In this document: in pieces, positions 1 through 11,749 of the stretch
How positions within the stretch are numbered: the stretch's first letter is position 1
How the letters are laid out: every line of letters starts with the position of its first letter
NCBI GenBank assembly: GCA_944989445.1
Contig: CALYLW010000168.1
Span: 186,001-250,000, forward strand
Source: Ampullaceana balthica
Lineage: Eukaryota; Mollusca; Gastropoda; Lymnaeidae
Reading direction: 5' to 3'
DNA length: 64,000 nt
The notes under the pieces: model-generated
Told to the model about the DNA's origin: nothing
Databases searched by the model: none
What the model saw: the letters and a program-made list of their open reading frames with translations, nothing else
Made by a program: the position numbers and the translations under genes

Positions 1-578
1 ATGTAATACATTCCAGCCAGACATGCGTGAAGATCCCAAGACATTGAGTGAAGACATTCTTGTGTTTTTTACACGAATGTAACTTTATACGTCAAAGAAT
101 TCCAATACACCCTGTTCTTGAAAAATACCGGCCCCACAGTCAGAAAACAGCAATAATATATCCTTATTTAAATTGCTTTCTGTTTCCAATTTAAGTATTA
201 CCGCAAATAGGCAATAACATAATATGTTGGTTTAATGTCAGTCTTTGGTAAAATATAATTTTGCATAAAATTAACTCGATTTTTTTATATTTAAAATTAA
301 GTTGAATGAAATCGAATGCTCAATTAAATTAAATTAAATTACATGCGCTAAAACTGATTTATTACACTAAAGCTCGTTTAATTTTAACCTGTATATAAAC
401 TATTGTGTTGCAATTTCTCAATAACATGAAGTAGTTTGAATGTCATGTGCGTCAAACATTTTTATAAATTTTGAACTGGTACATCTGACCCAAATAATAA
501 TTATTTTTTTTAAATTTCATTTAATTTTCTTTTAAACTCTGACATTTCATCAACATACTGTTGTAAAAATTCAGTCTT
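1..578. other. AT-rich intergenic DNA, no gene seen
   Basis: No coding region, RNA gene or recognisable transposon terminus is visible. The stretch is AT-rich, with short homopolymers and a small ATTAA-type run near 310-340. Confidence 0.5.
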
Positions 579-1160
579 GAATGAACCAATGAAATGAACT
601 GTGTTGAATGAACCAATGAAATGAACTGTTTCTTTTCTTTTTTTTTCTTTGAATGAACCAATGAAATGAACAGTTGTTTTGAATGAACCAATGAAATGAA
701 CTGTTGTTTTGAATGAACCAATGAAATGAACTGTTGTTTTGAATGAACCAATGAAATGAACTGTTGTTTTGAATGAACCAATGAAATGAACTGTTGTTTT
801 GAATGAACCAATGAAATGAACTGTTGTTTTGAATGAACCAATGAAATGAACTGTTGTTTTGAATGAACCAATGAAATGAACTGTTGTTTTGAATGAACCA
901 ATGAAATGAACTGTTGTTTTGAATGAACCAATGAAATGAACTGTTGTTTTGAATGAACCAATGAAATGAACTGTTGTTTTGAATGAACCAATGAAATGAA
1001 CTGTTGTTTTGAATGAACCAATGAAATGAACAGTTGTTTTGAATGAACCAATGAAATGAACTGTTGTTTTGAATGAACCAATGAAATGAACTGTTGTTTT
1101 GAATGAACCAATGAAATGAACTGTTGTTTTGAATGAACCAATGAAATGAACTGTTGTTTT
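579..1160. repeat. Minisatellite, 30 bp unit, about 19 copies
   Basis: A 30 bp unit (GAATGAACCAATGAAATGAA followed by CTGTTGTTTT) repeats head to tail with only a few substitutions. The left edge is imperfect and carries a T-rich insertion around 628-648. Because 30 is a multiple of three, the - strand stays open for 220 codons as a decapeptide repeat. That frame is a by-product of the unit length, not a gene. Confidence 0.97.
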
Positions 1161-2224
1161 GGATGATGGGGCAATGAAGTCAATTTTTGTTGTAGACTAG
1201 AATGGGGCGATCATGTCAAGTCAACTTTTGAATGAGGCAGTGAGCTTCAAGTTAAGATCTTTCCAATAATTGGAGATTAAGAGTTCCCATTAGATAAGAA
1301 TCAAATTTTGTTAACCCGAGCCACCTCATTTACCGTGAGCCCCAGACCCCTACACCAGCACAGATAAACACCTGGTAAAAGTAGCTTTACACCCACTCCA
1401 ACCATGGCCCGATGAATTAAAGTATTGCAGCAACGTCGAGGCTCACATATGTAATAATCGTACTAGAAGGTTCTAGAATTAATGCAAGTATCTGTGATAA
1501 AACCACGTTTTTATTAATGATTATATCAAATTTTAATATAATTTCAGAGGTGTATTAATACTGTTATATCAGTATATCTATTTTGACAAAAAACTGCGAT
1601 GAATCTTGATTAAAGTGGTTATTATAATCGATGTCACGAGCTATATATATGTATATATATATATATGTATTTCATTGTTTTCTATTTTGAAGGAACTTTG
1701 AAACAATATTGATCGTAGCACATTTGATATTTCCCGATAAACCTGCTTCCTGAGGTAAATGATTTATTCGGTCTCGTTTGTTGGGATTTTTTGAATGTGC
1801 TTCGAAATGCGTTTTTATGTTAATATTTACAACACATTTCTTTTTGTAATTACTTCTAAAGTCCTTTTTAATTACTTCAACGTTCAATTTACTGTTACAT
1901 TCCATTTTACGTTACTTTTATTTACTTCAACATTCTATAACTACTATGACATTCCACGTGATTCTTTAGAAATATTAAAATCTCTACATGTTTTACGAAA
2001 CGAACTCTTGTTAATACATTTCACAATTAAAAACAAAGTTCTGCAGCAATCTCTTGAGGATATCTCTACAGTAACATTGGCTTACAAAAAAAAATTTTTT
2101 TTTAAATCTGCATTTACCTAGACAGAGCCCCATGAATGACGATGAAAAGATAATCATACAACATCCCATTGGTGAAATGATTTGGGTTTGGGACAATCCC
2201 CTTGTTTGAGATGTTTGTTCTTGC
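1161..2224. other. Intergenic DNA with a short TA-rich run
   Basis: No gene is recognised. A short TA/TG run lies near 1640-1668. Open frames at 1672-1905 (-) and 1795-2121 (+) are AT-biased and resemble no family I know. Confidence 0.5.
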
Positions 2225-2400
2225 CCTGGGTCGTGTTTTTCTCTGCTCTTGTCGTGGTTTATGTTACTCTCTCGTCCTGTCTTGTGTCATGTTATTCTCT
2301 CGTCCTGTCTTGGCTCATGTTATTTTCCCGCCCTGTCTTGTGGCACGTTATTTTCTCGTCTTGTCTTGGCTCATGTTATTCTTTTGTCCAGGAGATGTTC
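2225..2400. repeat. Degenerate tandem repeat, unit about 30 bp, ~5 copies
   Basis: Loose copies of a C/T-rich unit containing TCTCGTCCTGTCTTG and CATGTTATT follow each other with small length changes. All three + frames stay open over it, which is a composition effect. Confidence 0.7.
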
Positions 2401-3030
2401 GTATCCAGTAGTACCAGTAGCTTTGTTATTCATTGAATGAAAACTTTTTGTTCAAATAAAGGCCTCTACAGAATGCCCTTTTACAGAACATTTTTATACC
2501 GTTAACAATAAGTTTTTTAAAAAAAACAGGTCCGTTTGATGTCATTAATAATTTTTGGCCTCACTATTCCACCTGGTAGAGGACAGTAAGCCGTTTGTTA
2601 CTGTTACACCTAAAATCTCCGCTCATCGTTCACAATCTCTGCTCATTGATCACAATAAACATAATAATATACATTAATATGACAAATGACTTTATCATGA
2701 ATATCAGTCATGTTTTTAATGTCTTCTCTGCATGATAATCATTTCTCATCTCAAATGCTAAATTTTATGATTTTTTAAAAAAAGTAATCAAGTGTAAACG
2801 TTTTGGATTACATGAATGATTAACTTCAACGACTGTTTGATTGCTGTGTTTAATTTGTAGCTTATGTGTACATCTACATATTTTGAACCTGGACTTTGTA
2901 AGGTATTGCATTTTAATGATCGATTTTTTGATCTGTTATTGAATTTGGTCAGAGCATCTTCATATTTAAATCCCTGACATATTTTAGAACATCAATGATC
3001 TGGTACAATCATGTTATATAATTATGGCTT
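2401..3030. other. Intergenic DNA, nothing recognised
   Basis: AT-rich sequence with no gene, RNA or repeat that I can identify. Confidence 0.5.
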
Positions 3031-3945
3031 GAGTTAACAAGACTTTGAAGTTGACAAGACTGTGAAGTTAACAAGACTGTGAAGTTGACAAGACTGTGAA
3101 GTTAACAAGACTGTGAAGTTGACAAGACTGTGAAGTTAACAAGACTGTGAAGTTGACAAGACTGTGAAGTTAACAAGACTGTGAAGTTGACAAGACTGTG
3201 AAGTTGACAAGACTGTGAAGTTGACAAGACTGTGAAGTTAACAAGACTTTGAAGTTGACAAGACTGTGAAGTTGACAAGACTGTGAAGTTGACAAGACTT
3301 TGAAGTTGACGAGACTGTGAAGTTGACGAGACTGTGAAGTTGACGAGACTGTGAAGTTGACGAGACTGTGAAGTTGACGAGACTGTGAAGTTGACGAGAC
3401 TGTGAAGTTGACGAGACTGTGAAGTTGACGAGACTTTGAAGTTGACGAGACTGTGAAGTTGATGAGACTGTGAAGTTATCGAGACTGTGAATTTGACAAG
3501 ACTGTGAAGTTGACAAGACTGTGAAGTTGACAAGACTGTGAAGTTGACAAGACTTTGAAGTTGACGAGACTGTGAAGTTGACGAGACTGTGAAGTTGACG
3601 AGACTGTGAAGTTGACGAGACTGTGAAGTTGACGAGACTGTGAAGTTGACGAGACTGTGAAGTTGACGAGACTTTGAAGTTGACGAGACTGTGAAGTTGA
3701 TGAGACTGTGAAGTTAACGAGACTGTGAAGTTGATGAGACTGTGAATTTGATGAGACTGTGAAATTGATGAGACTGAATTTGACAAGACTGTGAAGTTGA
3801 TGAGACTGTGAATTTGATGAGACTGTGAAGTTGACGAGACTGTGAAGTTGATGAGACTGTGATGTTGACAAGACTGTGAAGTTGACAAGAAAAGACTGTG
3901 AAGTTGACGAGACTGTGAAGTTATCGAGACTGTGAAGTTGACGAG
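3031..3945. repeat. Minisatellite, 17 bp unit, about 53 copies
   Basis: The unit GTGAAGTTGACAAGACT repeats over about 0.9 kb. Variants AACAAG, GACAAG, GACGAG and GATGAG occur in blocks: GACAAG mostly before 3300, GACGAG in 3309-3470 and 3560-3710, GATGAG around 3730-3860. Block-wise variants indicate local homogenisation. Three copies make 51 bp, so overlapping - frames show a 17-residue peptide periodicity; these are not genes. Confidence 0.97.
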
Positions 3946-4194
3946 ATGGTTTTGTTAACAAAACTATGACGATAAGGAGACGGACGATCACGAGGCTCTG
4001 TCTTGCTGTATCTATTGTCTGTAGACTTAACATCTATACATTTTTAACAGAAATAAATTTCTCAGGATAATTCATGTGGTTTTTGTATATCATTACTGCA
4101 AGGGATGCTTATTGTCATCGTTTGTGTAAAAAAAAATGTCAGTTATTTTCAAATTATAATTGCATGTAAGAGCGATCCCGCTGAATGATTGATG

Positions 4195-4500
4195 GCAACG
4201 ATGCACACGCCTCGCTGAGACCTGGTTTATGTCAATGATATATCCGCCTCACTGAAACTGAGACCTGAATAAGTCAATGATACACGCGCCTCACTGAGAT
4301 CTGAATGATGGCAATGATAAACGCGCCTCACTGAGCCCTGGATGTCAATGATAAACTCGCCTCACTTAGCCCTGAATGTCAATGATAAACACGCCTCACT
4401 GAGCCATGAATGATGTCAATGATAAACACGCCTCACTGAGACCATGATGGTGTCGACGGCACACGCACCTCAATAAAACTGAGACCTAGAGCATGTCAAT
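4195..4500. repeat. Degenerate tandem repeat, unit about 45 bp, ~7 copies
   Basis: Repeated blocks with the core CGCCTCACTGAG and a following GTCAATGATAAAC recur with variable spacing. This is an older, more diverged array than its neighbours. Confidence 0.75.
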
Positions 4501-4770
4501 TTTACAAAAGAAGCATTAAAACTGAGCCTGTATGCTGCCAGTCTCATCCCCGCAGTTTTCCCCATGCTTATCTACAAAGTGTCAATCTTAACCCTGCACC
4601 ATCCTGTGGAGTTTTTCCCTTTACTTTTACAGATGCTCAAATCGATCCCAGCCGCCCTAATCACACACATTAATTCCTTGGGGAAAACTATTTCCATCAG
4701 CTGTGTTAACGTTTCGCTTGGGTTTTCTCGATACGCCACAATTTTTGAGATTGTACGGATGTTATGATGT

Positions 4771-5030
4771 ATGGTGGTGTGGTCAGAACAGGGTGGTGTG
4801 GTCAGAACAGGGTGGTGTGGTCAGAACAGGGTGGTGTGGTCAGAACAGGTTGGTGTGGTCAGAACAGGGTGGTGTGGTCAGAACAGGATGGTGTGGTCAG
4901 AACAGGGTGATGTGGTCAGAACAGGGTGGTGTGGTCAGAACAGGGTGGTGTGGTCAGAACAGGGTGGTGTGGTCAGAACAGGGTGGTGTGGTCAGAACAG
5001 GGTGGTGTGGTCAGAACAGGATGGTGTTAT
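4771..5030. repeat. Minisatellite, 18 bp unit, about 14 copies
   Basis: The unit GGTGGTGTGGTCAGAACA repeats almost perfectly, with rare changes (GTTGGT, GATGGT, GTGATG). Its length is a multiple of three, so two + frames remain open as six-residue repeats. No start context or flanking exon supports a protein. Confidence 0.97.
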
Positions 5031-5149
5031 ATCAGGGCATAGATTCGTGATGTCAGGGCATAAACAAGTGATTTGCCCAATAACATCTCACCAGGAACAA
5101 ATGTTAGGTTATTTGCTGATTATTGAATAACTAGAGATAACCCGCCAAA

Positions 5150-5640
5150 AATGACGGAATCTTTTTTGGTTCAAACAGCATTATAAAACAAAATCGATCG
5201 CATCGCCACCTAACAACACTACATCCATACAGACAACGGGAATCGATAACAGAAGTAACTTATCCTTGTTTGATAAATACGAAATATTAAACTTGCTGAA
5301 ATGTACACAAAGTATTTCATAATTATAAATCCTCAAATCCTATTTTTACATCGTTCCCTTTTCAAAAATTAAAATATAAGCTAAAACAATGACGTCATAT
5401 ATATTTATTTTTTTTTAACAGCGCGCCTTTAATTTATAATTATTTTGAATACCTTTTTGCGCGCCTTCCGATGCACGCCTTGTATTAAAATATAAGCTGA
5501 AACTTTTATAATAAAGGCGAAAAGGAATTTAATGGGTAAGCCCGAAAAAAAAACATCAAGAGAATAAAACAAAATCGATCGCAGCGCCACCTGACAGCAT
5601 TACAATTACATACATACAGACAACGGGAATTATGTATATT
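5150..5640. repeat. Dispersed repeat, shared with 58480-58830
   Basis: A segment beginning near TTTGATAAATACGAAATATT and running through the TTTTACATCGTTCCCTTTTC and CAATGACGTCATAT blocks is repeated with substitutions at 58580-58800. Inside it a second module (AAAACAAAATCGATCGCA, then CGCCACCT and ACAGACAACGGGAAT) occurs twice, at about 5188-5242 and 5568-5630. Class unknown. Confidence 0.65.
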
Positions 5641-5669
5641 GATATACAGAACAATTACGCCAGAAAATA

Positions 5670-5965
5670 TAACGTAATCTTACAAAAAGACCTAGATGAA
5701 TTGTGAAACTAATACGAGTATGTCTATCCTCCATAATGTATGGGGCACATCCACCAAAGAAAACATATGGAAATTAGAACAAGATCGAAAAAAGCTACAT
5801 GAGTTATTACTGGTGAATACTAAAAAAACAAAAACAAAAAATAACAACAACAAAAAAACAAGAGGAACTCCATTGATAAAATTACCGTACACTACAGGAT
5901 AGAAGAGCAAAGCAGTTATAATACACAAGGCATTATATTCTAACATGGAAATAAAACGCAACAAC
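5670..5965 (+). pseudogene. Decayed, internally deleted LINE reverse transcriptase fragment
   Basis: Two stretches match the LINE at 53137-55643. The first (5672-5731) corresponds to the part just after the FADD motif. The second (5738-5950) corresponds to the C-terminal part with the DPSTKEN motif; here CATCCACCAAAGAAAACAT is conserved. About 250 bp present in the longer copy are missing between them, and many stops and an A-rich insertion (5820-5862) break the frame. It is clearly non-functional. Confidence 0.8.
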
Positions 5966-6652
5966 TAACTAACTAATACTTGACTCTTTGATTTGGCTTC
6001 CGTGTTTGGTTTGGTGTGATTACTTTAATAAGGGTGTCATGGTGAAAATAAGCATCTCTAAGGCTCCTACCCCTCAAGGGGAAGATATATTTATATTTCG
6101 ATTGTTTTTAAAAAAAGGAAGAAAAAAAAAGGTCAATGAAGATGTCGGTACATCAATATTTAAAACTGAAAAGATACACATCACTTATCTCAGTGAGATC
6201 GACCGTAGTTTCTTTGACCTGCGCTGCACAAAGACTGATTTTAAGCCTCAGATGACCTTGAAAGAACCAGGACAAGAAGGCACATCTCAAATTGTACTTT
6301 TTTTTTCTATTTGGAAACATTCCTAATCAGCTGCATCTCTGATCATCGATTTATTTCAACGACTCGTTTAAAAAGAAAAAAAAACTTTTTCTTTTTGTGT
6401 GTGGTATCTCTGGTATCTGTGATGCAAGAAGCGATGAGGTAAAGATAAGAACTCTCAGACCGGACTGACAGAATACACGATTTTATCGTGTCTCTGTCTT
6501 AAGTTTGAGGTGAAACTCAATGGACAACACGTCAGTGAAGTTAACCGGTGCATCGAAGTGAAGCTTTCAACAAGCGCACGCTTAATAAATCAATTTTTTC
6601 AAACCATTTCAAGCGAGTCACTTTTTACATGATGAAAGAGCAGTAATAAGCA
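5966..6652. other. Intergenic DNA, no gene recognised
   Basis: A 112-codon + frame at 5988-6326 is open but resembles no known family and has no splice or promoter context I can defend. The rest is AT-rich. Confidence 0.4.
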
Positions 6653-7252
6653 GAGTCGTCACCAGGGTTTGTGTCACCCAGTGCGGAAAGTCACTTACCA
6701 CGGAGACCTTTTTCGAGTCTGCCAGTGCCAAATAATGGGACCATGCAGAGTTATATACTTTGGTATCAGAGGCCGTCCATAAATGACGTCACGCAATTTT
6801 GGCCGATTTTGACCCCCCTCGTCACACGTCGTCACAAAACCGTAGACCCTCCTTCCAATATGACGTCACAAAGTGTTGACACCCCCCCCCTAACAGCGGC
6901 ATTTTCTATTTGAAAATGAGCATGTTTCAAATCACTTTTTTGTCATTTAAGTATGAATTTGGTGTTAGGCTGCACTCTAATATCGCTACACGCGTGAAGC
7001 TCATGTAAAATGCCGTTAAATAAATTATAAACAATCAAATATTTAAGTGGAACTTTTATTTAAATTTGCGCGTTTTGATGTGACGTCACATTTCTTATAC
7101 ACCCCACTCCCCCTCGTCACACTTCGTCACAAATGGTCGACACCCCCCCCCCTAAGTGCGTGACGTCATTTATGGACGGCCGCTCACCCCTTGTGATGGT
7201 ATCCCCCAGTGCAGTCCGCACCTCCTGCAACACCTTGTGACGTCTCTGGAAC
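6653..7252. mobile_element. MITE of the GGCGTCAC-end family, split by a second MITE
   Basis: The outer sequence (6653-6768 and 7184-7252) matches the reverse complement of the intact copy at 8875-9041, including TCACCCCTTG and CAGTGCAGTCCGCACC. Its ends are imperfect inverted repeats (AGTCGTCACC and TTGTGACGTCTCTG). A different 415 bp MITE interrupts it. Confidence 0.75.
6769..7183. mobile_element. CRE-ended MITE, copy 1 (PIF/Harbinger-like)
   Basis: Long terminal inverted repeats read GGCCGTCCATAAATGACG on the left and TCATTTATGGACGGCC on the right. It sits inside another MITE, so the site can be read directly: TCA at 6766-6768 is repeated at 7184-7186, a 3 bp duplication. No transposase frame is present. 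The interior shares the block around CTATTTGAAAATGAGCAT with the copies at 9700, 34979 and 46393. The superfamily is inferred from the 3 bp T-N-A duplication only. Confidence 0.85.
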
Positions 7253-8874
7253 AAATCTCACAAATATCGTGCGTGACGAGAGGAGTGAAGTGTTTTTAAA
7301 TTTAAAAAAAAATGTATTCTATCCATTCCCATGAGATCAAAATTTAGGAGGCGTTTCGAATCCTTTCAAACGACACTTAAAAATATTTTTTTTTATTAAA
7401 GCTTTTAAAATTATTTTATTATCAGTTTAGCGTCAAATTTCAACGAAAACATGAATGTATCCGATATTTTAGGCAAATTTATAAACGAGAAGTCGCTGAA
7501 CTTTTAAATAAGTTTTGTTTAGTCCAAACGGACAGAGCTTGGAAGTGTAATACAATAGAAAAATAACAATAATATAATAAGTGGCAAATAAAAATGTTTT
7601 GAAAATATTTTTTGAACGATTTTCTTTCAAAGAAAATTTTAAATGTAGTAAAAAGGGAGAATACATTAATATTTCTTTAAATACACCATGTAAAGTAAGT
7701 TTGCGCAACCAGTATTTTTTTAATTTTTTTTTGGTTGATTTTTTAAAAACATCATCAACTTTCTTCTAATTCAATTATTCATATTCCAAGGCTTTGGTTA
7801 AAAAATTGTTGCTCGTATCCACTTCTGCTTTGGCCTTTCTATTGCGTTTTCAAGAAGTTTCTGGAATATTTTTTCACTATGCGAAATACTGGAATATAAT
7901 AGTTAGTATTTTTATGAACTTTGTCAGTGGAGTGATTTATTTGGAAGATTTAGTGAACACGTCAGAGCGCCAAAAGTTGTATTTAAAATCGATAAAAACA
8001 TAAATAAAGTATTAATGAAAATAAGCTCTAAATAGTAGGCTTTACCAAAAAAACAACAACAAACAAACAACACTGCAACATACATTATTTTCTGGCAGTC
8101 ACCTCCAGGGGCGTAATCGTAGATGTGAGCCGTGGGTCACACACAATGGCACCGCCTCTCAACAAAATGAATTTCATAGGAAAATATTTTAAGACTGCAT
8201 AAATTTCACGGAGAAGCAAACTTAAATTGACATGAACAGGTTTTGCTGTTGAAATTATGAAATTATTAAAAGTCAATGTGCATACATTACAATATTTTTC
8301 TTCTAACCATGTTGGAGTTCTCTCTTCATTATGAGCGTTTAACTTTGTGTAACCTTCAAAAATGTCAATACGAGGTCTCAATTTTGTTTCATAACATAAC
8401 CAAAACTAAATCCAAGAGAAAAGTTTAACCACAGGACAATACATCAAAAACAAGTTGCCTACAGTGGGGGGAGTCGCTACAGAAGTGGGGAACATTTTTC
8501 AAGGTGAAAGGTCAGTGAAGACCAGTGATGGACGCATCAGTGGGTCATAAAACGTCAAAGGACAGAATAAGAAGATCTGCAACAACAGCCTTAGTTCAGA
8601 CCCATGCAAGCGGACTTTAACAAAAATGTATTGATTTTTTTTCCTGATTTTATGAAGGCTTTCGAGGACAGCAAGGATCACCATATGTGACCTGCAGGCC
8701 GCGTGTTGCCAAATATCCCAAGGGAATATCATATGTAAAATTTTATATTCATTTAAAAGCTCGTCTTTTAACATAGAAATGAACGTCTTTTTCGGAAATA
8801 TAAATGTGTTAAATTTTAAAATATCGCTTCGCCTATCATTACACGAAATCGTTTGTTCTTGACTCCTGTCTTCA
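7253..8874. other. AT-rich intergenic DNA, no gene recognised
   Basis: Several short open frames exist on both strands (for example 8085-8381 on -) but all are AT-biased and unlike known proteins. No RNA gene or transposon end was found. Confidence 0.45.
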
Positions 8875-9041
8875 GAGGCGTCACTAGAGGGGGTGCGGAC
8901 TGCACCGGGTGACACCATCAAGGGGTGACACCAAAAATTCTGTATGTTCCCGTTCTTTGGCACTGGCAAGCTCGGAGGGGTCTGTGGAGTGGGTGACACC
9001 ATGAGCCACCACACTGGGTGACACCAACCGTAGTGACGCCT
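8875..9041. mobile_element. Short MITE with GGCGTCACTA termini, intact copy
   Basis: About 167 bp bounded by AGGCGTCACTA and TAGTGACGCCT, which are perfect inverted repeats. The interior contains repeated GGGTGACACCA motifs in both directions. It has no coding capacity. A second copy, split by another insertion, is at 6653-7252. Confidence 0.8.
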
Positions 9042-9699
9042 ATGGCTGTCTGTGTTTGAAGCCGAATGAGCTTCAGTAAAAGGAGGATAGAACTCACAAC
9101 TCAGTCAACATCTTGCAATCAATATCGCGTTTGCTGGGAAAATAATCGGAGATAATTTTTTACCCTGCGACTGAAGCAGTTTGTTATACGAATCAATGAT
9201 ACGAAGGAAAAGAGAGCAGGGCATATTATATTATTAGATGACGAATTTCAGCATATATGTAGAGTGTCTCTTGAATACTTGTGAAAATCGCCCCAACAAT
9301 CCCAGGAGTTTGAAATATTTAGGAGATGGTACCTGGAAAACACATAAAGTACCAAAAAATGTGTTTTGTTGGCTGTTATTGATTTCTAACTTTATTCAGC
9401 AGTTATTATTGAGGATAATAAAAAGTGTCCGAACGGTTTTTCAAATTTTTTCAAGAAATCTGAATATTAATTGGTAGGTTCTTATCAGAATTACGCAGAA
9501 AAATCTGTTGACAGTAATTCAAAAAATTGCTGCATAAGTGATTTTTTTTTAGAATTACACAAAATTTATGAATTTTTATGTTTGCATTCGTTGCTCGATG
9601 ATCAAAGATTACTTGCCTTGGAAACGAAGGAGACATTTTTTAAAAAAAAATTGACGTTTTTATGGGTGTTTTTAATTGAAAAGATTTCTATTCTGCTTA

Positions 9700-10134
9700 A
9701 GGGCCGTCCATAAATGACGTCACGCACCTAGGGGGGGGGTCCCCACATTTGTGACAATGTGTGACGAGGGGGGGAGAGGGTGAGTTTAAGAATTGTGACG
9801 TCACGTCAAAACAAGCTTCATAAAATCAAAGGTTCTTTTCAATATTTGATTTCTAACCATTTATTTTATGATGTTTTACATGGATTCACGCGTGTGAAGA
9901 TATTAGAGTGCAGCCTTACACTAAATACAGACAAAAATGACAAGAAACTGATTTTAAACATGCTCATTTTCAAATAGAAAATACTGCTATTGGTGGGTGG
10001 GGGGGTGGTGTCATAGCTTTGTTACTTCATATTGGAACAGGGGGGGGGGTAGACGTTTTTGTGACGAAGTGTGACAAGTAGAGATGGGGTTAAAAATTGA
10101 ACAAAATCGCGTGACGTCATTTAAGGACGGCCCC
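9700..10134. mobile_element. CRE-ended MITE, copy 2
   Basis: Termini GGGCCGTCCATAAATGACG and CGTCATTTAAGGACGGCCCC are inverted repeats. TTA flanks both sides (9697-9699 and 10135-10137), a 3 bp duplication of the T-N-A type seen for copy 1. The interior is in the opposite orientation to copy 1 and contains G-runs instead of C-runs. Confidence 0.85.
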
Positions 10135-10335
10135 TTATTCATATCAACTCATTAAGCCAAAAATTATTTCTCACAAACTTCTTCATATGTGCCCCTTACG
10201 TAAGATTAAGAAACGTGTAAAAAGTAATTATCGATCTCAAATGAAACAACGCGGCCTGTTTGATCATGTGCTTTTCACAGTTAAATTTTGATAGAGTTGA
10301 TAGAGCTAACTTTAATGTGAGGTTTCACAGGTTTG

Positions 10336-10810
10336 TGTTGCGTTCTGGGTTCTGGATAAAAGAAGACTAAGTCTCGACTCTTGTTCACGTATACGTCAAG
10401 CCTTTATTATTCCTCAATATATGTACAGCACTGATTCAGGTACATGACGTACTCCATTCAACAATGACCACTCTCTTTAAGTGCATACATGGACCCTCTG
10501 TCCCTAATACCCTGGACACTCGAGCCACCTCGATGTGTCAACAGCTATCCAGAGCCAACGCTCTATACTCAATGTCTAGCCCTAACAAGGGCTATGGACC
10601 TCTGCACTGGTTAGTCTTCCTACGTCTCTCTTTTCCAGTCTCACACACCCTATTTATCCACGACACGGCTCTCTAACTTGCATACCGGGTGAATACAATT
10701 AACATCCTTATTCACAAGTGAACTCTTGTCACGCACGCCTTGAGCCGACTCACACACTGGCTCACAACAATCTCACAACAATCATTCGCAGTGATTCTCA
10801 TACCCTGACA
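10336..10810 (-). mobile_element. Solo LTR related to the 15576-22755 element
   Basis: Read on the - strand it starts TGTCAGGGTATGAGAATCAC like the intact LTR; the first ~75 bp are close to the 550 bp LTR and the rest is diverged. It ends in ACA. A TATA-like GATAAATAGG (- strand, near 10650) and an AATAAAGG (near 10405) fit U3 and R landmarks. GTTTG occurs at 10331-10335 and again at 10811-10815, a perfect 5 bp duplication. No internal retroelement sequence remains, so it is a recombination product. It belongs to a related subfamily, not the same one. Confidence 0.88.
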
Positions 10811-11440
10811 GTTTGCATCTTTGATGTGAGGGTTGACAGGTTTGCATCTTTGATGTGAGGGTTGACATGTTTGCATATTTGATGTGAGGGTTGACAGGTT
10901 TGCATCTTTGATGTGAGGGTTGACAGGTTTGCATCTTTGATGTGAGGGTTGACAGGTTTGCATCTTTGATGTGAGGGTTGACAGGTGTGCATCTTTGATG
11001 TGAGGGTTGACAGGTTTGCATCTTTGATGTGAGGGTTGACAGGTTTGCATCTTTGATGTGAGGGTTGACAGGTTTGCATCTTTGATGTGAAGGTTGACAG
11101 GTTTGCATCTTTGATGTGAGGGTTGACAGGTTTGCATCTTTGATGTTAGTGTTGACAGGTTTGCATCTTTGATGTTAGTGTTGACAGGTTTGCATCTTTG
11201 ATGTTAGTGTTGACAGGTTTGCATCTTTGATGTTAGTGTTGACAGGTTTGCATCTTTGATGTTAGTGTTGACAGGTTTGCATCTTTGATGTTAGTGTTGA
11301 CAGGTTTGCATCTTTGATGTTAGTGTTGACAGGTTTGCATCTTTGATGTTAGTGTTGACAGGTTTGCATCTTTGATGTTAGTGTTGACAGGTTTGCATCT
11401 TTTATGTTAGTGTTGACAGGTTTGCATCTTTGAAGACCAA
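10811..11440. repeat. Minisatellite, 29 bp unit, about 21 copies
   Basis: The unit GTTTGCATCTTTGATGTGAG plus GGTTGACAG repeats head to tail. Copies before about 11140 carry GTGAGGG and copies after it carry GTTAGTG, so two subtypes are cleanly separated. A diverged unit remnant is left of the solo LTR (about 10305-10335), which shows that the LTR landed in this array. Confidence 0.97.
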
Positions 11441-11485
11441 AGGAATGAAACGTTTCAACTTCTTTTTTTTAAAAAATATAGAGAT

Positions 11486-11673
11486 CAGTGCTTCTCAAAC
11501 TTTTTAGTTTTGCGGACCAGTAGGAATTTTTTCCATTGCACCAGGAACCTGTGAACTATTTTCCCTGTACTGACGTAGTAGCGAAATGTCCTTTCTTGAT
11601 AACTTCCGCGGACCGGCATCGGATGACCCACGGACCGGCACTTGTCCGCGGACCACCAATGTGAGAAGCACTG
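11486..11673. mobile_element. Non-autonomous hAT element with CAGTGCTTCTCA end
   Basis: Starts CAGTGCTTCTCAAACTTTTT and ends GAGAAGCACTG, inverted repeats typical of hAT elements. Flanks ATAGAGAT (11478-11485) and ATATAGAT (11674-11681) match at 7 of 8 positions, the duplication length expected for hAT. The interior repeats CGGACCGGCA and GCGGACCA motifs. No transposase frame. Confidence 0.88.
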
Positions 11674-11679
11674 ATATAG

Positions 11680-11681
<2 letters not shown>

Positions 11682-11748
<67 letters not shown>
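11682..11748. repeat. (TA)n microsatellite
   Basis: About 33 TA dinucleotides directly beside the right flank of the hAT element. Confidence 0.97.

Positions 11749-11749
<1 letters not shown>

Noticed and set aside
521..1183. 220-codon - frame of decapeptide repeats
   Set aside because: It is produced by a 30 bp minisatellite, whose length is a multiple of three. There is no exon, promoter or non-repeat domain.
1890..2121. 108-codon + frame at 1795-2121
   Set aside because: It is dominated by F, L, I and K codons from AT-rich DNA and has no family resemblance.
3102..4033. Repetitive - frames rich in S, Q, L and V
   Set aside because: They come from the 17 bp array (51 bp per three units).
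8499..9014. 171-codon - frame
   Set aside because: Most of it is the MITE at 8875-9041 read through into AT-rich flank, without any recognisable domain.
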